DNA of 9,994 nt, taken from contig JAHEKA010000054.1 in assembly GCA_024638585.1 (NCBI GenBank), positions 1-9,994 on the forward strand, written 5' to 3'. A model generated the notes under the pieces. The model did no database searches. It was not told the DNA's origin and saw only the letters and a list, made by a program, of their open reading frames with translations. A program made the translations under genes and the position numbers. Origin of the DNA: Rhodospirillales bacterium. Its GTDB lineage: Bacteria > Pseudomonadota > Alphaproteobacteria > SMXQ01. Positions 1 to 6,350 of this stretch are shown one piece after another; positions within the stretch are counted from its first letter, which is position 1, and the number at the start of each line of letters is the position of its first letter.

Positions 1-1
1 C

Positions 2-166
2 TTCGAAAGTGGTGATCACGAGCCGTACCGCCGCTGGAATGGTGGACGCTGGGCGGTGGAGCCGCCGAAACCGGGCGCATCAGTATCACGGCCCGCGGCC
101 AAGGGCAATTGGCGCACGACCCGGCCGGGTTTGGCCCGTCTCTTCAACATAAAAGGGCCACATTGA
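2..166 (+). CDS. Possible C-terminal end of an unrecognised upstream gene (partial)
   Basis: An open frame enters from the left edge and stops at TGA 164-166, giving 54 residues that begin FESGDHEPYRRWNGGRWAVE and end RLFNIKGPH. The early part (YRRWNGGRWAVEPP) reads like real protein and about two thirds of codons end in G or C. A competing frame (3-152) is also open and has similar third-position GC, so the choice of frame is uncertain. No domain or family is recognisable from so short a tail. The 63 bases from here to the next start (230) contain no promoter I can defend. Confidence 0.3.
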   Translation, partial: FESGDHEPYRRWNGGRWAVEPPKPGASVSRPAAKGNWRTTRPGLARLFNIKGPH

Positions 167-229
167 ACGGGTGGGATCGAGGCTCGCGTTCAGGTTGACC
201 ATGGAGCGTCGGCTCCGGGGGGGACAACG

Positions 230-1186
230 ATGCGTTGGCTGTCTCAGCAAGAACATTGGATCGGGGCCCGTCGCTGGGTTGCCGCCCTCACCGTCGGGGC
301 CGGCTTGGGCTTGGGTCTGGCCGCCCAGGGACCGGTGCGGGCCCAGGATGTTCCTCAGGAGGTGGAAGATCTCTCGGACAAACTCGATGTCCCCTATATC
401 GCATCCCACGAAAAGGTGGTGGAGACCATGCTGAGCTTGGCCAAGGTCACCAAGGACGACTACGTCATCGACCTGGGCTCCGGCGACGGGCGGATCAATA
501 TCATCGCTGCCAAGCGGTTCGGGGCACGCGGCTTCGGGGTCGACCTTAACGAGGAACTGGTGGCCATCGCCAATGGCATGGCCAGGGAGGAGGGGGTTGC
601 CGACCGTGCACGGTTCTTCGTCCGCGACCTGTTCAAGACCGACTTCAGCCAGGCCTCGGTTCTGACCATGTATCTGCTGCCAGACATCGTTCTCAAGCTG
701 CGCCCAAAGCTACTTGCCGGTCTCAAGCCGGGGACCCGAATCGTTTCCCACGATTACGATATGGGCGCCTGGCGGCCCGACATCTCGCGCCGGGTTTACG
801 GCGGCTGGGGATCGCGCAGCGTCGTGCATTTCTGGGTCGTCCCGGCGAACGTCGCCGGAAGTTGGACCTGGGACCAAGAGCCTACCGAGGGCGGAGGCGC
901 GGCAATTCCCGTCAAAGTCACGCTCCGCCAGAGATTCCAGGAGGTGCGCGGGACAGCGACGGTGGCCGGGAACTCCCACGGGCTCGCCGGCGTCAGATTG
1001 CGGGGCGACCGCATTGCGTTCATCCTCGCGCCTGCTTCCGGTCGTTTGCGGGCCGGGCAGCACTACCAAGGGACCGTGGCCGGCGACGGCATCGCCGGAA
1101 CCGTGAAGCTTCTCACGGCTGAAGGGGAGATCACCAAACCGTGGCGGGCGCGGCGCGTGGCCCAGGGCGGGCAGGGCCCCCGCTGA
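230..1186 (+). CDS. Exported class I SAM-dependent methyltransferase with C-terminal beta-rich domain
   Basis: The product has 318 residues. Residues 1-38 look like an export signal: a long n-region with R14-R15, a Gly/Ala/Leu-rich core (17-32) and a plausible signal-peptidase site after VRA38. The class I methyltransferase fold follows. Motif I is DLGSGDG (81-87), the acidic residue ending strand 2 is D105, and later come RDLF and TMYLLP. The block resembles the small exported methyltransferases related to the FAM173 / ATP-synthase c-subunit lysine methyltransferase group; that similarity is from memory. The last 110 or so residues alternate hydrophobic and polar positions (VKVTLRQRFQEVRGTATVAG) and look like a small beta-barrel or sandwich. 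Start ATG 230 follows a G-rich stretch (217-223) but no strong Shine-Dalgarno; it is preferred because it gives a complete signal peptide. The methyl acceptor is unknown. A 134-bp gap separates it from otsB. Confidence 0.85.
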   Translation: MRWLSQQEHWIGARRWVAALTVGAGLGLGLAAQGPVRAQDVPQEVEDLSDKLDVPYIASHEKVVETMLSLAKVTKDDYVIDLGSGDGRINIIAAKRFGARGFGVDLNEELVAIANGMAREEGVADRARFFVRDLFKTDFSQASVLTMYLLPDIVLKLRPKLLAGLKPGTRIVSHDYDMGAWRPDISRRVYGGWGSRSVVHFWVVPANVAGSWTWDQEPTEGGGAAIPVKVTLRQRFQEVRGTATVAGNSHGLAGVRLRGDRIAFILAPASGRLRAGQHYQGTVAGDGIAGTVKLLTAEGEITKPWRARRVAQGGQGPR

Positions 1187-1196
1187 CCCTTCCGGC

Positions 1197-1214
1197 CCGG
1201 CGGGGTTTCGCCGG
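1197..1214 (+). terminator. Weak GC hairpin after the methyltransferase gene
   Basis: A 6-bp perfect stem CCGGCG/CGCCGG with a 6-base loop GGGTTT starts 11 bases after the methyltransferase stop. No T-tract follows, so intrinsic termination is doubtful. In DNA this GC-rich such a stem can arise by chance. It may only attenuate transcription into otsB, or do nothing. Confidence 0.2.
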
Positions 1215-1245
1215 CCAATCACGGCGCGTCCGGACGACAATCGGG

Positions 1246-1274
1246 TTGCGGGAAGGCATGGCGGCGTCTACACA
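1246..1274 (+). promoter_or_regulatory. Weak sigma70-like promoter candidate for the trehalose block
   Basis: TTGCGG (1246-1251) and TACACA (1269-1274) are separated by exactly 17 bases in the gap before otsB. Each box matches only 3 of 6 consensus positions, so this is weak. If real, transcription would begin near 1281, which would exclude the upstream ATG 1258 and favour the otsB start at 1321. No GGAAC-type general-stress (EcfG) -35 box lies in the gap. Confidence 0.2.
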
Positions 1275-1320
1275 TCGTGGGGTTGGATCTCCAGTCACAG
1301 GATGGCCCCGTTCACCGGGC

Positions 1321-2103
1321 ATGCAGATAGAGCTTCCCCTTCCGGACCGAGGCGCCCTTTGGGCGTTCTTTCTCGATGTCGACGGCACCTTGGCCGATAT
1401 CGCGCCGCATCCCGAAGCGGTCGCCATCGCCGATCATGCCCGGAACACGCTGAGCCGCCTAGCCGCCGGCTGCGGCGGCGCCGTGGCCCTGGTCAGCGGC
1501 CGCGCGATCGTGGATATCGATCGCCTGTTCGCGCCGCTTCACCTGCCGGTGGCGGGGCTTCATGGGTTCGAGCGCCGCGATGCGGCGGGCCGGATCACCC
1601 GCGCCGACGTGGATGCCGGGCGGCTCCTGGCCGTGCGCACCGGGCTCACCGCGTTTGCCGACGCCCATCCAGGCGCCCTGGTCGAGGACAAGGGGCTGTC
1701 CCTGGCGCTTCATTACCGCCAGGCTCCGGCCGCCGAAGCCGACGCCTTGGCGCTGGCCCAGGAACTGGAATCCGAGGCCGGCGGCGCACTGGTCCTGCAG
1801 CGCGGCAAGATGGTGGTCGAGCTGCGTCCGGCCGGCCCGGACAAGGGCACCGCCGCCGCCGCATTCATGGCCGAGCCGCCGTTCGCCGGCCGCCGGCCGG
1901 TTTTCGTCGGCGACGATGTTACCGACGAGGCGGGATTTGCTACCATCAACGCCATGGACGGAATTTCGATACGTGTGGGCGACGGCACGCCGACCTGCGC
2001 CCGCTACGATGGGGCCTCTGTGGCCGGCATTCATGACTGGCTGGCGGCGGCGGCGGACCGCCTCGGCGGCGCGGTGGCAAAGTCTGGGAACGGGGAAATA
2101 TGA
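1321..2103 (+). CDS. otsB: Trehalose-6-phosphate phosphatase
   Basis: It hydrolyses trehalose-6-phosphate to trehalose and phosphate in the cytoplasm, the second step of the OtsAB pathway. From ATG 1321 the protein has 260 residues, close to E. coli OtsB (266). The HAD-superfamily motifs are all present. Motif I DVDGT (19-23) carries nucleophile D19 and D21, motif II is VSGR (58-61), motif III contributes a lysine around K163 or K175 (GKMVVELRP...DKG), and motif IV is GDDVTDE (197-203), which binds magnesium. The cap region lies between motifs II and III. ATG 1258 is in frame but would add 21 unlike residues before the usual start, and its G-rich sequence is only one base from the ATG. ATG 1321 puts motif I at the normal distance, though its Shine-Dalgarno is weak. 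The TGA overlaps the GH15 start by 4 bases (ATGA), implying translational coupling. Confidence 0.93.
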   Translation: MQIELPLPDRGALWAFFLDVDGTLADIAPHPEAVAIADHARNTLSRLAAGCGGAVALVSGRAIVDIDRLFAPLHLPVAGLHGFERRDAAGRITRADVDAGRLLAVRTGLTAFADAHPGALVEDKGLSLALHYRQAPAAEADALALAQELESEAGGALVLQRGKMVVELRPAGPDKGTAAAAFMAEPPFAGRRPVFVGDDVTDEAGFATINAMDGISIRVGDGTPTCARYDGASVAGIHDWLAAAADRLGGAVAKSGNGEI

Positions 2104-3896
2104 CGGAACGCAGGGAAAGCAGTCTCGATCTGGCGCTGATCGGCAATTGCATCCACAGCGCCTTGATCGAGCGCAATGGTCGGATCAGTTGGGCCTGCCT
2201 GCCGAGCTATGACGGGGATCCCATGTTCTGCCGGCTGTTGGACAACGGCAATGGGGATCGCGGGTTCTTCGATATCCGGCTCGACGGCTACAGCCACTCC
2301 GAACAGGATTACGTGCGCAACACCGCGGTGCTGTCCACCACCTTGTATGCCGAAGACGGGGCGGCGGTGGAGATCACCGATTTCGCCCCGCGGTTCAAGC
2401 AGTTCGGCCGGACCTACCGGCCGGTCATGATCGTTCGCATCGTCCGTCCCGTGGCGGGCAGCCCGCGCATCACCGTGCGCCTCCGTCCCGCCGCCGATTA
2501 CGGCGCCCGCAGTCCCGAAACCACCTACGGCTCCAACCATATCCGCTATCTCATGACGGAAGCGACCATGCGGCTGACCACCAATGCGCCGCTCGGCATG
2601 GTGCGCGACGAAATTCCAATGGTCCTCGAAGGTCCGATCACCATGGTCTACGGTCCCGATGAGACCCTTGCCGGATCTGTGGTCGACACCGGGCGGGATT
2701 TCCTGGAACGCACCCTGGATTATTGGCTCGAATGGGTGCGCTATCTTTCGATCCCTTTCGAATGGCAGGAATCGGTGATCCGGGCGGCGATCACCCTGAA
2801 GCTTTGCACCTTCGAGGAAACCGGCGCCGTCATCGCCGCCATGACCACTTCCATCCCCGAGGCGCCGGGCTCGGGACGTAACTGGGATTATCGCTACTGC
2901 TGGCTGCGCGACGCGTTCTTCGTGGTTCAGGTGCTCAACCGCTTGGGCGCGACGCGGACCATGGAGGCGTACTTGCGCTATATCACCAACGTCGTTGCGT
3001 CCAGCCACGAGGGATTCCTGCAGCCGGTCTACGGCATCGACACCCGCGCGCAGCTGACCGAATCGATCGTCGACACCTTGGCGGGCTACGGCGGCATGGG
3101 CCCGGTCCGGGTCGGCAACCAGGCTTATGAACACGTCCAGAACGACGTCTATGGCAGCGTCATCATGGCCTCCATCCATTTCTTCTTCGACGAACGCCTG
3201 CGCCATCCCGGGGGCAGCGCGATGTTCGAACGCCTGGAGCAGGTGGGCCACCAGTGCCTGGCCCGGTTCGACAAGCCCGATGCGGGAATCTGGGAATTCC
3301 GCGGCCGCGCCGAGGTCCATACCCATTCGGCGGTGATGTGCTGGGCCGGATGCGACCGCCTGGCCCGCATCGCCCAGCGGCTGGGGCAGGGCGAGCGGGC
3401 GGAATTCTGGTCCATGCATGCGACCCGGATGCATAAGGTCATCGATGAGGCCGCATGGAACACGGCGCTGGGCAGCTATGTGTCCACCTTCGGCGGCGAG
3501 GATCTGGACGCCAGCCTGTTGCTGCTCCATGAGCTTGGATTCATCGCCCCGTCCGACGAGCGCTTCGTCGGCACCGTGGCGGCGATCGAGAAACACCTCA
3601 AGCGGGGCGATTACATTTACCGCTACGTGACCGAGGACGATTTCGGCGTGCCCGAAACCGCCTTCATGGTGTGCACGTTCTGGTATATCGACGCGCTCGC
3701 GGCCATGGGCCGGCGCGACGAGGCGCGGGCCCTGTTCGAGCGCATGTTGTCGCTGCGCAATTCCTGCGGTCTCCTGTCCGAGGATATGGATCCGGCCGAC
3801 GGTACCCTGTGGGGCAATCTGCCCCAGACCTATTCCATGGTCGGTCTGATCAATTCGGCGGTGCGGCTCAGCCGCGATTGGGAGGAAGCGCTATGA
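2100..3896 (+). CDS. GH15 family glycoside hydrolase (candidate intracellular trehalase or glucoamylase)
   Basis: The 598-residue protein has the bacterial GH15 layout: an N-terminal beta-sandwich (about 1-220) beginning with the typical ALIGNCIHSALIERNGRISW, then an (alpha/alpha)6 barrel. Barrel landmarks are NWDYRYCWLRDA (261-272), GIWEFRG with the likely general acid E399, and PETAFMVCTFWYIDAL with the likely general base E519. All expected catalytic positions are kept, so it should be active. There is no signal peptide or membrane segment, so it acts in the cytoplasm. The family includes glucoamylases, glucodextranases and the GH15 trehalases known from mycobacteria and archaea. Its position between otsB and otsA, overlapping both by ATGA junctions, favours trehalose or a related glucoside as substrate. 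That is inference from context, since specificity cannot be read from the motifs. As I recall, similar otsB-GH15-otsA order occurs in other proteobacteria. Confidence 0.92.
   Translation: MTERRESSLDLALIGNCIHSALIERNGRISWACLPSYDGDPMFCRLLDNGNGDRGFFDIRLDGYSHSEQDYVRNTAVLSTTLYAEDGAAVEITDFAPRFKQFGRTYRPVMIVRIVRPVAGSPRITVRLRPAADYGARSPETTYGSNHIRYLMTEATMRLTTNAPLGMVRDEIPMVLEGPITMVYGPDETLAGSVVDTGRDFLERTLDYWLEWVRYLSIPFEWQESVIRAAITLKLCTFEETGAVIAAMTTSIPEAPGSGRNWDYRYCWLRDAFFVVQVLNRLGATRTMEAYLRYITNVVASSHEGFLQPVYGIDTRAQLTESIVDTLAGYGGMGPVRVGNQAYEHVQNDVYGSVIMASIHFFFDERLRHPGGSAMFERLEQVGHQCLARFDKPDAGIWEFRGRAEVHTHSAVMCWAGCDRLARIAQRLGQGERAEFWSMHATRMHKVIDEAAWNTALGSYVSTFGGEDLDASLLLLHELGFIAPSDERFVGTVAAIEKHLKRGDYIYRYVTEDDFGVPETAFMVCTFWYIDALAAMGRRDEARALFERMLSLRNSCGLLSEDMDPADGTLWGNLPQTYSMVGLINSAVRLSRDWEEAL
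3880..3886 (+). promoter_or_regulatory. Strong ribosome binding site for otsA inside the GH15 gene
   Basis: GGGAGGA lies 6 bases before ATG 3893, within the last codons of the GH15 gene. It fixes the otsA start and gives otsA its own strong initiation signal in addition to the ATGA overlap. The in-frame region upstream (from 3671) has Arg/Gly/Pro-rich shadow composition. Confidence 0.7.
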
Positions 3897-5278
3897 GCCG
3901 CCTGGTCGTCGTATCCAACCGGGTTACCAAGGTGCAGCAGGGCGGCGCCCAGGCGGGCGGCCTGGCGGTCGGGTTGCTCGGGGCGCTGGAGGAAATGGGC
4001 GGTGTGTGGTTCGGCTGGTCGGGCAACGTCACCGAAGACCCGTCCGATGAACCCAGGATGTCGACCAGCGGCGGCATCGCCTATGCCACCCTCGACCTTT
4101 CGCCGGAGGATTACGACGAATATTACAACGGCTTTTCCAATTCCATGCTGTGGCCGCTGTTCCATTACCGTCAGGACCTGATGGAGTTTCACCTCAGTTC
4201 CTACCAGGGCTACCGCCGGGCCAACGCGCGCTTCGCCAAGGCCCTGAAGGGCTTGTTGGAGCCCGATGACCTGGTCTGGGTCCATGACTATCACATGATC
4301 CCCTTGGCCGAGGAGCTGCGCCGGCTCGGCGTGCGCAACAAGATGGGCTTCTTCCTTCATACGCCCTTCCCCTCGCACCAAGTGTTGGTGGTGCTGCCTC
4401 AGCACCGGGAGATCGTCTCGGCGCTGAGCGCCTATGACGTGGTGGGATTTCAATCCTCCACCGATCTCAGGACCTTCAGTCACTACATCCGGTTCGAGAC
4501 CAGCGGCGTGTTCCTCGACGAGCGTCACTTGATTCGGGCCTTCCGCCGGACCTTCCATGCCAACAAGTTTCCCATCGGCATCGATACCGAAAACATCGAG
4601 GCCATGGCCCAATCGCCGGACAACGCGGTTCGCGTCGAGCGGCTGGTCCGCAGCCTGCGCGGGCGCAAGCTGATCATCGGCGTCGACCGGCTGGACTATT
4701 CCAAGGGCATCGTCCAGCGCCTGCATGCCTTCGAGCTTCTGTTGGCGCGCAATCCGGACTGGCACAACAAGGTGGTGTTCCTGCAGATCGCGCCGCCGAC
4801 CCGGGAAGACGTCGCGCATTACGGTGAGATCCGCCATCTCCTGGAAACCGAAGCCGGGCGGATCAACGGCGAATACGCCGAGTTCGACTGGGTGCCGATC
4901 CGCTATCTCAACCGCGGCTTCACCCGCCAGACGCTGTCGGGCTTCTTCCGCCAGGCCTGTATCGGCCTGGTCACACCGCTGCGCGACGGCATGAACCTTG
5001 TGGCCAAGGAATACGTTGCCGCCCAGAACTCTGCCGATCCCGGGGTCCTGGTTCTGTCGCGCTTCGCCGGTGCGGCCGAGCAGTTGACCAACGCGCTGAT
5101 CGTCAACCCCTATGACGAGGAACGGGTGGCCGCCACCCTGGGCCGGGCGCTGGAGATGACGCTCAAGGAACGCCAGGGCCGCTGGCGCGCCACCATGGAT
5201 GTGATCCGGCGCCACGACATCGTCGCCTGGCGCAAGAATTTCCTGCGCGTCCTGAACCGCGCGCCGTTCACGGCTTAA
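3893..5278 (+). CDS. otsA: Trehalose-6-phosphate synthase (UDP-forming, GT20)
   Basis: It transfers glucose from UDP-glucose to glucose-6-phosphate to form alpha,alpha-trehalose-6-phosphate. The 461-residue protein is close to E. coli OtsA (474) and keeps the diagnostic residues at nearly constant offset. These are SNR (8-10) for glucose-6-phosphate, YYNGFSNSMLWP, WVHDYH with D132, GVDRLDYSKG with R266 and K271 (donor phosphates), and DGMNLVAKE with D365 and E373 (UDP-glucose ribose and nucleotide). The corresponding E. coli residues are R9, D130, R262, K267, D361 and E369. It appears complete and active, and it is cytoplasmic. ATG 3893 has a strong Shine-Dalgarno and overlaps the GH15 stop by 4 bases. 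The TAA is only 5 bases before glk. A donor other than UDP-glucose (ADP- or GDP-glucose) cannot be excluded from sequence alone. Confidence 0.96.
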   Translation: MSRLVVVSNRVTKVQQGGAQAGGLAVGLLGALEEMGGVWFGWSGNVTEDPSDEPRMSTSGGIAYATLDLSPEDYDEYYNGFSNSMLWPLFHYRQDLMEFHLSSYQGYRRANARFAKALKGLLEPDDLVWVHDYHMIPLAEELRRLGVRNKMGFFLHTPFPSHQVLVVLPQHREIVSALSAYDVVGFQSSTDLRTFSHYIRFETSGVFLDERHLIRAFRRTFHANKFPIGIDTENIEAMAQSPDNAVRVERLVRSLRGRKLIIGVDRLDYSKGIVQRLHAFELLLARNPDWHNKVVFLQIAPPTREDVAHYGEIRHLLETEAGRINGEYAEFDWVPIRYLNRGFTRQTLSGFFRQACIGLVTPLRDGMNLVAKEYVAAQNSADPGVLVLSRFAGAAEQLTNALIVNPYDEERVAATLGRALEMTLKERQGRWRATMDVIRRHDIVAWRKNFLRVLNRAPFTA

Positions 5279-5283
5279 GCCCC

Positions 5284-6273
5284 ATGAACGCGGGTGGAGG
5301 TTCGGGCGGATACTGGCTGCTGGCCGATATCGGCGGCACCCACGCCCGCTTCGCCCTGCAGCGACGAGGCCGCCGGCCCGGCCGCTTCCGGGTGCTGGAG
5401 ACCGGGGCCTATCCCGGTCTGGCGCCGGCGCTCAAAGCCTATCTCCGAAATTGGCCCGGCATTCGCCCCGAGGCCGCCGCCCTTGCCGTCGCCGCGCCGC
5501 TGACCGGGGACCGGGTCCGGTTCACCAACGCGGCCTGGTCGTTCTCCAGATCGGCGCTGCCCCGGCGGACCGGCATCGCGCGCGTCCATGTGCTCAACGA
5601 TTTCGAGGCGCTGGCCTGGGCGCTGCCGGGGCTGGCGGGCAAGGATCTCGCCAAGATCGGGCGTGGGCGCCGGGATGGTGGCACGCCCCAGGCGGTGTTC
5701 GGCCCCGGCACGGGATTGGGCGTCGCCTGCTACCTGCCGGAAGCCGCCGGCGGCCCCGCCGCGCTGGCGACCGAGGGCGGGCACGCGACCCTTGCCGCCG
5801 GCAGCGACCGGGAGGCGGCCGCGATCGCAAGCCTGCGCCGGCGCTTCGGCCATGTATCGGCGGAACGGGTGCTGTCCGGGCCCGGCCTCGCCAACCTGTA
5901 TGGCACGCTGGCGGCGCTCGACGGTGGGGCGGGGGCCAAGGTTGGCGCCCCCTCGGCGATCGCCCGTGCCGCCCGTGCCGGGCGGGATGCCCACGCGGTG
6001 GAGGCCTGCGCCATGTTCTCCGCCCTGATGGGCCAGGTGGCGGGCGACCTGGCGCTTCAGTTCGGCGCCCGTGGCGGGGTCTATGTCGCGGGCGGCGTGA
6101 TCAAGGGCCTCGGCGCCGCGTTCGACCGGCGCGCCTTCCGCCGCCGGTTCGAGGCCAAGGGTCGCTACGAGGGCTGGCTTGCCGCCGTGCCGACCTTTCT
6201 CATCACCCATCCGCGCCCGGCCCTGGCCGGGCTCGCCCGGTTCCTCGACCGCCACGCCGGCCCCGCCGATTAA
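5284..6273 (+). CDS. glk: Glucokinase, E. coli Glk type
   Basis: It phosphorylates glucose with ATP to glucose-6-phosphate. The 329-residue protein follows the bacterial Glk pattern (E. coli 321). The phosphate-1 loop is ADIGGTHARFAL (from residue 14) and VLNDFEALA contains N105 and catalytic D106. Next come GPGTGLGVA (140-148), the glucose-binding EGGH (164-167) and E194 in ERVLSGPG. Near the C terminus YVAGGVIKGL is the adenosine-binding region. The EGGH motif and lack of a CxCGxxGC zinc motif place it in the Glk rather than the ROK group. It begins 5 bases after the otsA stop with almost no Shine-Dalgarno, so translation probably depends on ribosomes finishing otsA. In this block it could rephosphorylate glucose from GH15 hydrolysis and supply the OtsA acceptor. 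Composition is somewhat richer in Arg, Gly and Ala than its neighbours. Confidence 0.93.
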   Translation: MNAGGGSGGYWLLADIGGTHARFALQRRGRRPGRFRVLETGAYPGLAPALKAYLRNWPGIRPEAAALAVAAPLTGDRVRFTNAAWSFSRSALPRRTGIARVHVLNDFEALAWALPGLAGKDLAKIGRGRRDGGTPQAVFGPGTGLGVACYLPEAAGGPAALATEGGHATLAAGSDREAAAIASLRRRFGHVSAERVLSGPGLANLYGTLAALDGGAGAKVGAPSAIARAARAGRDAHAVEACAMFSALMGQVAGDLALQFGARGGVYVAGGVIKGLGAAFDRRAFRRRFEAKGRYEGWLAAVPTFLITHPRPALAGLARFLDRHAGPAD

Positions 6274-6277
6274 GGGC

Positions 6278-6307
6278 TTGGCCGCGCCCGGGCCCGGGCT
6301 CTACAAT
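6278..6307 (+). promoter_or_regulatory. Sigma70-like promoter for the FAH-family gene
   Basis: TTGGCC (6278-6283) and TACAAT (6302-6307) are spaced 18 bases apart, matching 4 of 6 and 5 of 6 consensus positions. It lies just after the glk stop, in the only AT-containing part of this gap. Transcription would start near 6314, leaving about 37 bases of leader before TTG 6351. The spacer contains a perfect 14-bp GC palindrome, listed separately. Confidence 0.5.
6286..6299. repeat. Perfect 14-bp palindrome in the promoter spacer
   Basis: GCCCGGGCCCGGGC is its own reverse complement and is centred in the 18-bp spacer between the proposed -35 and -10 boxes. It could be a dyad operator or a short hairpin behind glk (5-bp stem, GGCC loop, no T-tract). 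The GC-only content makes chance a fair alternative. Confidence 0.4.
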
Positions 6308-6335
6308 CCGGCGCCAAAAAATATCAAATGACATT

Positions 6336-6343
6336 GGGGAGGG
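6336..6343 (+). promoter_or_regulatory. Ribosome binding site deciding a TTG start
   Basis: GGGGAGGG lies 7 bases upstream of TTG 6351. No in-frame ATG or GTG lies nearby, so this strong site is the main reason for choosing the TTG start of the FAH-family gene. Confidence 0.65.
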
Positions 6344-6350
6344 CCTGACC

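Noticed and set aside
119..130. 12-bp palindrome ACCCGGCCGGGT
   Set aside because: A hairpin would have almost no loop and no T-tract follows. It is GC-only and may lie inside the tail of an upstream coding region.
967..994. GGAAC-N17-CGTC resembling an alphaproteobacterial EcfG stress promoter ahead of the trehalose genes
   Set aside because: It lies within the methyltransferase coding region some 330 bases before otsB, its -10 box is imperfect (CGTC, not CGTT), and such short motifs recur by chance.
2031..3596. 521-codon minus-strand open frame opposite the GH15 gene
   Set aside because: It lies antisense to a complete GH15 gene with all catalytic motifs. Long antisense frames are expected in GC-rich genes, and the product has no recognisable domain.
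3830..5215. 461-codon minus-strand open frame opposite otsA
   Set aside because: Shadow of otsA. It shows His/Asp/Gln-rich low-complexity composition and no family signature; the equal length to OtsA is coincidence.
5451..6350. Long upstream extension of the FAH reading frame through glk
   Set aside because: The extension is Arg/Pro/Gly-rich and overlaps a complete glucokinase in another frame. The strong ribosome site before TTG 6351 explains the real start.
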